A stretch of 64,000 bases of DNA. It comes from Bufo bufo. Lineage: Eukaryota > Chordata > Amphibia > Anura > Bufonidae. The stretch is from the NCBI RefSeq assembly GCF_905171765.1, contig NC_053392.1:338179010-338243009 (forward strand), written 5' to 3'. This document shows, piece after piece, positions 1-10,793 of this stretch (position 1 is its first letter; the number at the start of each line of letters is the position of its first letter). Made by a program: the position numbers and the translations under genes. Under the pieces are notes generated by a model. That model worked only from the letters and a program-made list of their open reading frames with translations, ran no database searches and had not been told where the DNA came from.

Positions 1-2084
1 AGAGAAAGACGCCGGCCACTGGCCTGCATGGCCTTTTCACCTATAGTCTGTCCCTCCCCTCCCTCCCTCTGGGAGGAGTCCACCCTCCCTTCCTTGTCCT
101 GGCAGCCAAAAGATCCACAAAACCCATTTGGGCCCATAGCTCCAGACCAGAAGTTCACAGGGAGATGGTTCTGGGACCAACAGATCCGACTGGGTTCCGG
201 CTACAGGTGGAGACCAAGCATGGCCCTGTTATTAGGTTTCTGCTGGGAGATCTCTGTATCTCCCCTTCCTGGCATCCTACCACCAAACTATGACCAGGGG
301 CAGGTCCATCTGGGCCCCTGTTTCGCAGAGTGAATTGCAGAGTGGTCAAAACCATGGATACGTGCTGTGTATAATGTGCAGGAAAAGAGTCAATATGGAC
401 AATCATAATACATTAGTAAGTACCTTGTGTTAACCTCGTCTACATTATAAATGCCAATTGCTGAACCCCATTAAGTGTGCTACACCTAATAGGGTTAGGC
501 ATAAATGTCTTGGTGTGTGCATTGCTTGTTTCTTATGTGTAATTGGTGTGTGCTATATATGATCTATGTATCAGTGGTGTATGTGCAGTATGTGACATAT
601 GCATCAGTGGCATGTGAGCCATGTATAAGTTTCTTGTGTGCCACATCTGTCCAATGAGTGATTGGTGTGCGCTGCATGTGTCTTGTTTCTGACTGACTTA
701 AGTGCAGGATATCCATATATGTGTAAATTCTGCCACATGTACGTTTGTGCATTTTGTTGAGAATGTCTGCCATCATACTTCATCTTTAATATTTCTGTTA
801 TCACTGTAAGTGCTCATGAACGCGACTGTTGGATGTTTTGCAGTCTGCAAACTGGGGATCCGCAAAACTGGATACCGGGTGTGTGCATTCCACATTATGC
901 GGAACAGAACAGCCGGCCTCTAATAGAACAGTCCTATCCTTGTCTGTAATGTGGACAATAATAGGACATGTTCTATCATTTTGCAGAACAGCAATGCGGA
1001 CATACAGTCACGGAATGCACACAGAGTCTTTTTTTGCGGCCCCATTGAAGTAAAGTGAACAGTACAGACATGGGAAAAAAATAAGTTAGTGTGCAGGAGC
1101 CCTAAGGTGGGCCCCCAGAATCAGTTACAGAATCAATTACCCCATTCCACCACTGCCTTTAACTAGAATGGAGACCTTCAGAAATCCGTCCGCAACTCGG
1201 CAAATATGCAGAGAATCGTCAGGACAAATACCGTTGTGCACAGGATCTGCTGCATCTCTGAATGCTAGTGTCAAACTATTGCATCTATTGTGTTAGTGCA
1301 TTATTTTCAGTGATTTTTCTTTTATAAATGTAGCATGTACCTCTGCATATTTATTTATCACATCGTGCAGGATGTTTTTTAAAATCTTTTCCAGTGATTT
1401 TTGCTCAGTCTGTAGTATATAATTGAAGGTGTGGCACCTTCAAGTCTGAATGTGCTCCTATTTCACCTTGGGAGTGACATTCTTGTGGCCCGCCTGTCAC
1501 ACAGGCCGCCTTGATTAGGTGGTACATATAGCTGTGCGTGTTCTTCCTCTCATTGGATGCTTGACTGCACACAGAGGTAACTAGGAGCAGCACACTATAT
1601 GTGCAGAGTTTGCTCTCCTGAATGTAGATGCCAAACAGCATAGATATAAGTTTAGAGTGGGTCTTGCCTGACTGAGACCACCTTGGCGCTGGTAGGCAGG
1701 CACAGATGTGTTTTGATCAAAATATATTGGCTGAGAGTCTCAGATTGTATCCTATCAGAATGAGGGCTTAGTCTGTATATTATATTCGCATTTTCTGTGT
1801 AGTGCATTATTTTCATTGATTCTTCCTTTATAAATGTAGCTATGTACATCTGCATATTTATCACATTGTGGAGGATGTTTTTTATAATTTTTTGTGATTT
1901 TTGCCCAGTATCAAACTAGCGTAAGCCAAAAAGAATAATCACACTAAGGCTACAACCACACGGTCAGGTTTCTTCATGCCGTTTTGGAAGACAAAACCAG
2001 GAGTCAGTTCAAAAAAGAGGGATTTCTGGTTTCAGCTCACACATGGAAGCAGCACAAATGGCTACAGGCAGCTACAGGCTGAAG
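1..2084. other. No gene; diffuse old repeats
   Basis: I see no coding region here. Bases about 340-450 resemble the end of the T2-like MITE at 4140-4270 (shared stretch around CATTAGTAAGT). A direct repeat of about 115 bases occurs at 1288-1411 and 1795-1911; both copies share a 'TTTATAAATGTAGC' block and end in 'GTGATTTTTGC', with small indels, so they are diverged copies of one unrecognised interspersed repeat. The short open frames here have no recognisable domain and I treat them as chance. Confidence 0.5.
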
Positions 2085-2092
2085 TGTCTATG

Positions 2093-2658
2093 CAGGGCCG
2101 GTGCTACCATAAGGCAGACCAAGCGGTTGCCTTAGGGCGCACCCTGGGGGAGGGCGGAAAAATGTGACATGGAGGGCTGATGTGACATAGGGGGTGATTT
2201 GAGATGGAGAGGGAGAAATGTGACATGGGGGGCTGATGGCTGACATGGGGGCATGATGGCTTACATGGGGGCATGATGGCTTACATGGGGGGCTGATGAC
2301 TGACATGGGAGCTAATGGCTGACATGGCGGTATGATGGCTGACATGGCGGTATGATGGCTGACATGGGGGGCTGATGGATGGGGGCTGATCTGAGGTCTG
2401 ATTAACATTGGGGGTCTGATTGCTGGTCTGGAAAATATTTTTCCTAATTATCCTCCTCTAAAACCTAGGTGTGTCTTAGAGGGGCAAAAAAATACGGTCC
2501 TCAAACCAGCGATTGTCTGAAGCAGAGTGAAGATACCAGGACCACGCAGAAGAGAAGCCAGCTGCTGCAGACTGGACCAGGGCCAGGTGAGCTGAGAGAT
2601 GGGGGCGCCAAAATGTAGCTTCGCATTGTTTGGGGCAAAAATCCTTGCACCAGCCCTG
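2093..2658. mobile_element. hAT-type non-autonomous element (MITE)
   Basis: The termini are CAGGGCCGGTGC and GCACCAGCCCTG, nearly perfect inverted repeats starting with the CAGGG typical of hAT elements. The 8 bases outside each end are identical, TGTCTATG at 2085-2092 and 2659-2666, matching the 8-bp target duplication of the hAT superfamily. The 566-bp interior has no transposase and is partly a minisatellite. The exact duplication makes the boundaries firm and suggests limited decay since insertion. Confidence 0.88.
2165..2390. repeat. Minisatellite inside hAT MITE, ~20-24 bp unit
   Basis: Irregular tandem units built around 'GACATGGGGG' and '(C/G)TGATGGCT' fill this part of the hAT MITE. 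Unit length varies by a few bases. Open frames on the other strand, rich in Ser, Pro and His, are by-products of the repeat. Confidence 0.8.
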
Positions 2659-2666
2659 TGTCTATG

Positions 2667-3947
2667 CAATTCTCCCAGATTACGAAAATGGAGCCGGTAT
2701 TTAAGGCACATTAACACTGACCAATTGGGCAGATTATCAGAAACGAACATTCCTACGCACACCTTGTTCCTGATATCTTCTACAAATCACCTAATGAATG
2801 ACCAAAATGCTTGTTTTTTGGGAGAAATGTTCTTTGGTGTGGGACACCTCAATCACCTCACCTTAATCACTTCCAAGATAACCTGAGGATCATTGAGAAT
2901 TGCCTGAGTGATCTCTCCTAGATAATTGGGTCATGGATGTGGTTTACTGAAATACCATAAGCACTAGGTCTCCAGGGACCGTTCATGTGGAAAGAGCACA
3001 CAGAGTAGGCCCCCTTGTGATACCTATCAGGTCAAGGTTCTGCACACACCGTGACCGACTATTGTGAATTATTTAAACTATACTGAGAAGGCTGCTATTC
3101 TTCCCAGTTAATGCAAGCGGGCTCCATCTCATGGTCAGAGGATATAAGCTATTTATCTTTGGGGACTACTCGCTAAAGTGACTAAGAAAATACGGCCTTT
3201 CCCACAGTGCAATTTCCCACCACACTGAAGATCTTCAAAGGGGATGGGAATATAGACATCTTTAATACACAGGAAGAAGCGGATGCATCTCTGGACACCG
3301 CAGCACCTCCATCGGAATCGCAATGGAGATCTCTCTTTACTCCAGCACCTTTCCACAGGGAGTTGGCATGACCAAGATGATAAGGATGCAGTTGCCCAGA
3401 GTCTCCCTGTGTGCTGCGGAACCCTCAGGGTCATAAGACTCACAACACGAATGGAATTGACTGTACACAGTAACTTTTTTTCAGCAATTTCTGCCACATG
3501 GTGGTCCCAGAATTGGTGAGTCCTAGGGGATTATTATACCACTGAGTAAATTACGTTATCTGTTATGGTTTATTATATTAGATGGGGGAGGGTGGACACC
3601 AATGTCTGGAACACTCTACTGATCAGTTAATGAAGAACATGGATGTGTCAGGCTGGTGGATCAAGAGATGGAGCTAAAGATGGGTGGAGATGACGAAGGC
3701 TCCGTATGAAGAAGCGTGAAAAAAAGGGAAGTAAATAAATATTATACTTTCGTTGCTAGCATTGTTGATTTAATGTTGGGGATTATTGTTTTTCTTCATG
3801 TTGTGTGGTTGGGGACTTTAAATGGTGCTTAAGATTGACTGCTCAGTCTGGGGGACATACATTGGTGGGGAGTGCTTCCTTAGACATTCCATGTGGGCGT
3901 AGTGTAACATGAAAATCAGACAGATAACCTGTTGGTGTAATACAGCT
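2667..3947. other. No gene recognised
   Basis: Apparently unique sequence with no recognisable protein domain, terminal repeat or tandem array. Short open frames on both strands around 3153-3519 overlap each other and match no family I know. Confidence 0.4.
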
Positions 3948-5032
3948 CTAAGGGTGGATTTAGACGAGCAGATAATCACTTAAAGGGGTTTTGCCACTTC
4001 AGCAAATAGCATTTATTATGCAGAGAAAGTTTCCATGGTTACGACCACCCAGCAGTCCAGCAGCATGGCTGTGTTGTACACTATAGGAAAAAGCACCAGC
4101 TCCCACGGTCCTGGCCACCAGAGTGTGCAAGCACGACTGATGGATTACAGGGTGGTTGTAACTATGGAAACAAGCAGTGTATAATGTGATGGAGAAATTA
4201 ACCAAGCCAGCAAAGGAAACAATATTAACAATCATAATACATTAGTAAGTGCCTTGTATTAACTTTCTCTACATGTTAAATGAATGCAGACAGCACACAT
4301 ATAACATTCATGTGCTGTCCACATTTTTTTGCGGCCCATAGAAATGAATGGGTCCGCATTTGATCTGCAAAAAATGCAAACCGAAAATACGTTTTGTGTG
4401 CATGAAGACTAAGTGTGATAGGTTGACCAGGGGCGGTCTTAAAGGGCTGTCCTCACTTCAGCAAGTGCATTTATCATGTACAGAAAACACTTTACACTTA
4501 CTAATGTATTGTGATTATCCTTATTGCCTCCTTTGCTGGCTTGGTTCATTTTTCCATCACTTTATACACGGCTCGTATCCATGGTTACAACCACCCTGTA
4601 ATCCAGCAGTGGTGGTCGTGCTTGCACACTATAGGAAAAAATGCCAGCCTCTCTGGTGGCCGGGACCGTGGGAGCTCACGTAAGCTGGTACTTTTTTCTA
4701 TAGTGTACAAGCACAGGTACCACTTTCTCTGCATAATAAATGCTATTTTCTGAAGTGTCAAAACCCCTTTAAGCCATCACAGGCACCAGAGACTAAACGA
4801 CCAAACGTTGTAGCAGACAACTAGCATTTAAATGAAACGATTATCATGCATTTTATTAACAACTGATGATTGTACTTGTTCACACTAACGATTTCACAGA
4901 CGTTGATCGAGTATTTTTTGGTCAGATCCCTCAATCGCTAGAAACATTTACATGAAACGATAATCGTTCAATTCCATTGCTAGCGTTCCAATCGTAACAG
5001 TTATCGGCCCGTCTAAATCCACTTTAAGGGCT
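3948..5032. mobile_element. Outer MITE, interrupted by T2-like MITEs
   Basis: The left end reads AAGGGTGGATTTAGACG and the right end, inverted, reads AAAGTGGATTTAGACGGG, so the two ends are related inverted repeats about 1.08 kb apart. The interior from 3980 to 4772 belongs to TTAA-flanked elements inserted later. Superfamily is uncertain. Confidence 0.55.
3980..4772. mobile_element. Nested T2/Kolobok-like MITEs (TTAA-flanked)
   Basis: The ends are TTAAAGGGG and CCCCTTTAA, the TTAAAGG terminus and TTAA target typical of the T2 (Kolobok) MITEs described in Xenopus. The block holds two related copies in opposite orientation: 3980 to about 4270 is one partial copy, and 4439-4772 is a complete copy with TTAA at both ends. 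The segment between them, around 4290-4400, looks like part of another MITE ('ATGTGCTGTCC', 'GCGGCCCATAG'). Confidence 0.75.
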
Positions 5033-5420
5033 CTTTCACATGAGCGGATGCTGTGCGTGGAATCAGACAGCAAAGACACGGAGCATTAACATGATGATAA
5101 TGCTCTGTGACCTTTTTACTACAAAATCACGGTGACAACTTATCTCACTGCGATTTTGTAGTAATAAGATCACAGAGAGGCACGAGCATTATACAATCAA
5201 GTTAATGCTCCGTGTCTCTGCGTTCCGGAACGGGGTTTGGCACTCTTTCACGCAGCCGATTCCACACACAGGATGTGCAGGAAGTGTTATTCATGGTTGG
5301 TTAATAGCCAGTGCGACCCCTTACCCTCACTCACCGTACACTGGACTGCAGAAACTCCATTCCTATGAAATGATCTCATATGCTAATAAATCACTCTACT
5401 ACAGTCCTGCTGACACTTCA
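5033..5420. repeat. Hairpin MITE fragment
   Basis: Begins AAGGGCTCTTTCACATGAGC, a terminus style common among amphibian MITEs. Bases about 5086-5218 fold back on themselves: GACACGGAGCATTAAC on the left is mirrored by GTTAATGCTCCGTGTC on the right, with further pairing inward through the ACTACAAAATC segment. The second terminal repeat is not clear. Confidence 0.6.
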
Positions 5421-6369
5421 TTAACCCCTTAAGGACACATGACGTACCAGTACGGCATGTTTCCCGAGTCCTTAAGGACACATGACGTACCGGTACGTCA
5501 TGGCTTTAAATCGCGATGCCGGCGGCCGCGGGGGGTTAATCGGAACGGGATGCCGCTGAAATCATTCAGCCGGCATCCTGTAACAACGCCAGGGGGGGTC
5601 ATTTGACCCCCCCATATCGGCGATCACAGAAAACCGCAGGTTAATTCAGACCTGCGGTTTGCTGCGTTTCCGGTCCAATAGGGTCTCCGGTGACCCGATG
5701 AACCGGAAAAAGACTGCGATCGGTGGCGTGATTATACACCACCAATCGCAGTCCGCAGATTTGAAGAGGCGGTGCTGGCCCTAGTGCTGAAAGACGCTGC
5801 TGTCCAGGGTGCTGATTGGTGCAGGGGAGAGAGGCGCGAGATTTCAAACTTCCTGCGCTCCTCTCTCCCCTCCTCTTCCTGTTCTGCACGAGCACCCTGT
5901 AGCACCGTCCAGCACCAGCTCCTGAGTCCCCCTAATCGTAATCCATCACCCTCCTGCACCCATCACCCTCCAGGTAGGTTAGGGTCAGTGAGAAGAGGCA
6001 CCTTTAGGCAGGGATAGAAGGGGAAAAGTTAGGGAAAAAAAGCACATTTATTCTAACTTTTTTGTTTCAGCTTTCAGACCCCAGACCTTCCCCCTGGCCA
6101 CTTGCTGCAGCCCCCCCACCACCACTTTTTTTTTTTCTGTCGTGCGCTGACTGGGGCCGGCACTCTTGCGTTCGGCCACAGTGAGCGGCATCAAACACGG
6201 CACCACCGCTGATCAGCGTGTTACCGCTGATCAGCAAGTTTGAACTTTTTTTTTTTTTTCCTAACACTTGCCAATTTTTTTTGCCTGGACTTTATAGTAC
6301 GCGAACACCCGTGCCCCCACACACACGCACATAGAATAAAGGTTTACACACATGCACACACACACACCT

Positions 6370-8190
6370 ATGGCCCACCGAATGTTCTCTGTGGAGGAGG
6401 CATACGCCCAGATTGCCTCCGACTCCGAGAGCCCCAGTGAGGATGACCCCACGTTCCTTTTGTCATCCGCATCCTCCTCATCATTATCTGATGACGATGA
6501 GCCCCCAAGGCGGCGGAGACGCGGCCAGGCGGAGCCAGGGGCCCCACATGCTAGGGATCCTGTGGCCCACCCTAGAACCCGCCCTGGGGTTCTTACTGGT
6601 TTCCTGGCCCACCAAATAAGCCAACCGGAGCCCCCTGCCGATGAACTTAGCTGGTGTCCCCCAGTGGACTTTGAGCCCGAGATTCCGGATTTTGCTGGCA
6701 ATCCAGGAATCCAGATTCCCACAGTGGGGTTTACTGAAATTGACTTTTTTAGTTTTTTTTTCAGTAACTCACTGGTGAATCTGATGGTGGAGCAGACGAA
6801 TCTGTACGTCCCAAAAGTTCGTCGCTCAAAACCCAGGCTCATTTTTGGCTAGACTCCGTGGCTGGGACGGCCGGTCAGTGCAGCCGAGATGAGGACATTT
6901 TGGGGCCTCGTGCTGCATATGGGTCTAGTGCAAAAACCCAGTGTCAGGCAAAACTGGAGTGGGGGACATCCTATACCATACCCCACTGTACAGTACGGCC
7001 ATGACACGCTCCCGGTTTGAGGCCATCTGGAAATGTCTGCATTATTCCGATAATGCAGCATGTCCCCCCCGAGGGAACCTGCCTAAGACCGGCTGTATAA
7101 GATACGGCCGGTCATCGATCACTTTGGGGCCACATTTCAGCAGGGCCTACTTACCTGGAAGAGAGTGTCGCGGTTGATGAGGTCTCTTTGTGCGTTCAAG
7201 GGGAGACTCAGTTTCCGCCAATTACATCCACAAAGCGGGCGAGGTATGGCGTGAAGCTATACAAAATTTTGTGAGAGTACCTCAGGGTACACTTACAAAT
7301 TTCGTGATGTACGAGGGCGAGATTCCCGGATTCAACCCCAAGAATGTCCCCCCAGTCTGGGGTGTTACCGGGAAACTCGTGTGGGACCTTATGTACCCAT
7401 TGCTGGATAAGGGTTACCACTTGTACTGGACAACTTTATACCAGCATTCCCTTGTTCAGGTCCCTTGCCGCCAGATCCACGTTCGCTTGTGGGACCGGCA
7501 GAAAAATCCAACGCGGCCTCCCTGCCCACGCCCCTCCAGGTACCTATCCCCAGGGGTGAGACCCGTGGCCCTTACCAGTGGAAACCTGTTGCTGGTCAGG
7601 TATAAGGTCAAGAGGGATGTCCTTATGCTGTCCACAATCCACGGTAACAGCACCCACCCCCGTCTCTGTGCGAGGTACCGCGGGCAACGGTCCTTCAAGG
7701 CCCGATTGTATCGTCGACTACAATCGGTATATGGGAGGATTTGATCTCTCTGATCAAGTTCCTCAAGCCATATAAACGCCTTGCACAAAACCCGGGCAAT
7801 GGTACAAAAAAGTTTGCGTCTACTTGGTACAGGTTGCCAATGTACAACTCTTTTGTACTAATCCCGAAGCGCTGAGCAGCACAGGGACATTCCTCCAATT
7901 CTATGAGGCAGTCCTCAAAGACCTGATCTTTTCGGACCCGGGAAAGAGCAGGCCGTAGTACCTCGGGAATTGGAGGGCTGCCCGGATCGTCCTCTTGGCC
8001 AACATTTTCCAGGTGTGGTCCCCCATACTGGAAAGAAGGTGACGAACCCAAAAAAGATGCAGAGTTTGTCACAAGGAGGGGGATACGGTAAGGACACCAC
8101 TACTCCAAAGTGACACTATGCCCCCGATCATCCGGGCCTCTGCGTTATCGATTGCTTCAGGGAGTATCACACTTCCATGGAGTACAAAAT
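6370..8190 (+). pseudogene. piggyBac transposase, broken
   Basis: Remnant of a piggyBac DDD transposase, which cuts and pastes at TTAA. The start is chosen at the ATG opening MAHRMFSVEEAY. Order: acidic Ser-rich N-terminus (about residues 15-50), an Arg run, then the family core motif around 'DFFSFFF' and 'VEQTNLY', ending at a stop at 6850-6852. Homology continues in shifting frames: 'DILYHTPLYSTAMTRSRFEA' near 6970-7030, 'AVDE' near 7160 (first catalytic Asp), 'KLVWDLMYPLLDKGYHLY' near 7370-7425 followed by the second Asp codon, 'YNRYMGG' then 'FDLSDQV' near 7720-7755 (third Asp), and 'DHPGLCVIDCFREYHTSMEY' at the C-terminus near 8130-8185. At least five frame changes or stops separate these blocks, and the Cys-rich C-terminal finger has lost several cysteines. 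Dead copy. Confidence 0.9.
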
Positions 8191-8296
8191 TTTTATAATC
8201 TCCAACAGTCCCCTAGAGAGACATAAAAAACTATGTCTCTCAGACTTTGGAGACACAGAAAAAAAAATTTTTCCCCCAAAAATATTAGTTTTAGTG

Positions 8297-8441
8297 CAGG
8301 CATCCTCAAACTGACTGGACCCCTCCAGATGTTGTAAAACTATAACTCCCAGCATGCCCAGACAACCTACAGCCATCAGCAGGGCATTGGTGGGAATTGT
8401 AGTTTTACAACATCTGGAGGGCCGAAGTTTTAGGATGCCTG
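8297..8441. mobile_element. Short palindromic hAT-like MITE
   Basis: Termini CAGGCATCC and GGATGCCTG with subterminal mirrored blocks 'CTCCAGATGTTGTAAAACTA' and 'TAGTTTTACAACATCTGGAG'. The 145-bp unit is inserted in the piggyBac 3' region. Flanks share TTAGTG, but an exact 8-bp duplication is not preserved. The 'ACTCCCAGCATGCCCAGAC' block is, as I recall, common in amphibian short repeats. Confidence 0.7.
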
Positions 8442-9624
8442 CTTAGTGTCTCCAAAGTCTGAGAGCCATACATATTGGGCATCGTCGCGTCTGTAAAAAT
8501 CGTCTCTATAAAAATAACCCAACCCCCCCGGATGAACAGCGTTAAAAAATTTTTTAAAAAGTGTAAAAAAAGGCCATTTTTTTATCACCTAACATCAGAA
8601 AAAGTGTAATAGCGAGCGAACAAAATGTCATATACACCCCCAATTAGTGCCAATAAAACCACCATCTCATCCCGCAAAAAATGAAGCCCCTACATTAGAT
8701 AGTCGCCCAACTAAAAAAAAAAAAGTTTTGCTCCCAGGCTACGGAGATACTAAAATAATTTTTTTGGGTTCCTAAAATGATAATGTAGTGTAAAATCTAA
8801 ATAACTTCTAAAATGTAGACATATTAGGTATCGCCGCGTTCGTAAGAATCTTCCCTATAAAAATAACATTTGGACCAAACCCCTCGAAGAACAGCGTTAA
8901 AAATATAAAATAAAAACGGTGCCAAAACACCAATTTTTGGGCAAAATTTCCATTTGAATCCTTTTTTTCCGGTAATAAAGCAAGGGTTAACAGCCAAACA
9001 AAACTCAATATTTATGGCCCTGATTCTGTAGTTTGCAGAAACACCCCCATATGTGGTCATAAATGGCTATATAGCCACACGGCAGGGCGTAGAACAAAGG
9101 GAACTCCATATGGTTTCTGGAAGGCAGATTTTGATGGACAGTTTTTTTTGACACCATGTCCCATTAGAAGCCCCGCCCTGATGTAGCCTAGACTAGAAAC
9201 TCCAAAAAAGTGACCCCATCTAAGAAACTACACCTCTCAAGGTATTCAAAAGTTACTTTACAAACTTTGTTAACCCTTTAGGTGTTCCACAAAACTAAAT
9301 AGCGAATGTAGAAACAATTTTAGAATTGAAATTTTTTGTTACCATTGCCTCAAAAAAGTGTAATATAGTCGAACAGGGCTTTTTCTTCTCAGAGAAAGAG
9401 GTGGTGGAACTCAGCCCCCCTCCCCTGGCCACGCCCCTTACCCACCCCTAGGACCGCCCCCTAAAACCGCCCCTTTAGAGAACAGGGATGCAAGTAAAAT
9501 TTGGGGGGGACTATAAAAGTCCAGCCCAGCAAAGAAACCCCCCAGATGGGGATGGCACTGTTAATGGGGGATCTGGGGATGGCACTGTTAATGGGGGATC
9601 TGGGAATGGCATCCGCAGATCCCC

Positions 9625-10165
9625 CATCCTATAACAGTGCCATCCACAGCCCCCCCCATCCTATAACAGTGCCATCCACAGACCCCCCACCCCATAACAG
9701 TGCCATCCACGAGACCCCCCCACCCCATAACAGTGCCATCCACAGACCCCCCCTTAACAGTGCCATCCACAGACCCCCCCCCTTAACAGTGCTATCCACA
9801 GACCCTCCCCACTCCCATAACAGTGCCATCCACAGACCCCCCCCCACCCATAACAGTGCCATCCACAGACCCCCCCCACCCCATAACAGTGCCATCCACA
9901 GACCCCCCCACCCCATAACAGTGCCATCCACAGACACCCCCCCACCCCATAACAGTGCCATCTACAGACCCCCCCCTTAACAGTGCCATCCACAGCCCCC
10001 CCCACCCCATAACAGTGCCATCCACAGCCCCCCCACCCCATAACAGTGCCATCCACAGACCCCCCACCCCATAACAGTGCATCCACAGACCCCCCCTTAA
10101 CAGTGCCATCCACTCACCCCCCCCCATAACACTGGCATCCACAGCCCCCCCCCCCCCCCATAACA
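9625..10165. repeat. Minisatellite, ~28-40 bp unit
   Basis: More than fifteen tandem units of the form 'CATAACAGTGCCATCCACAG' followed by a C-rich run of variable length, which makes the period variable. Overlapping Pro/His- or Gly/Trp-rich open frames across it on both strands result from the lack of stops in the unit and are not genes. Confidence 0.92.
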
Positions 10166-10173
10166 CTGCCGTT

Positions 10174-10526
10174 CCAGTACAGTTATAAAATGTGTAAAAT
10201 TAATAATGATTCTATTCATGAGGCCCCCCTCTGTAGTAGAACATTCAATATATCCATCCATACCTGTTATCGTAATCCAGGCCGGGCCGGGCAGACGAGC
10301 GGCAGCGTCACTGACTGACGTCACGTGCCTGCGCCGCCTGCTTCATTCATAAAGTAGGCCGGGCAGGCACGTGACGTCAGTCAGTGACGCTGCCGCTCGT
10401 CTGCCCGGCCGGCCTGGATTAAGATAACAGCCCTGTGAGTAGGATGGATATATGGAATGTTCTACTACAGAGGGGGCCTCATGAATAGAATCATTATTAA
10501 TTTTACACATTCTATAACTGTACTGG
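10174..10526. repeat. 353-bp near-perfect palindrome
   Basis: The left end CCAGTACAGTTATA is mirrored by TATAACTGTACTGG at the right end. Pairing continues inward through 'CATGAGGCCCCC', 'CAGACGAGCGGCAGCGTCAC' and 'TGACGTCACGTGCC'. Only a short spacer around 10338-10358 is unpaired. The arms differ by a few substitutions and small indels (for example ATATCCATCC versus ATCCATATAT regions). No protein-coding potential. Confidence 0.88.
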
Positions 10527-10793
10527 AGCTGGGGGCCGGAGCACAGTGAACGCACCGGCCCCCAGCTCCTCCTCCCAGTCCCTCCCCGCTGATACATCGC
10601 AGCCTGCGATGCTGGAGCATGGCAGGCTGCGATGTCAAAAAGTGGCGGAACGCCGTTCCGTTGCGTTCCGCCAGAAAAAAAGCCCTGAATATAGAGCAAC
10701 CAAAAATCAGATTTACCCCTAAAATAGTCCCAAAACAACAACCATCTTATCCCGTAGTTTCCTAGATGGGGTCACTTTTATGGAGTTTCTACT

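Larger units (their letters stand above)
9374..10687. mobile_element. hAT-like non-autonomous insertion in piggyBac
   Basis: The ends CAGGGCTTTTTCT and AGAAAAAAAGCCCTG form inverted repeats. The surrounding piggyBac sequence reads on across the insert: the same run AAGTGTAATATAGAG(C/T)AACC is uninterrupted at 23943-23962 in the second piggyBac-like element, which gives the empty site. Both flanks contain AATATAG, but on the left it is five bases from the terminus, so the exact duplication is unclear. The interior has no transposase; it contains a minisatellite (9625-10165), a 353-bp palindrome (10174-10526) and a short GC-rich hairpin (10527-10569). Confidence 0.75.

Noticed and set aside
28..333. 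101-codon frame at the window start as a gene exon
   Set aside because: No recognisable domain, no convincing splice sites, overlapping frames on the other strand, and repeat-derived surroundings.
6261..6842. 193-codon open frame on the minus strand
   Set aside because: Antisense shadow of the piggyBac transposase N-terminus.
9501..10166. Pro/His-rich and Gly/Trp-rich open frames on both strands
   Set aside because: They follow the C-rich minisatellite in all phases and have no conserved feature.
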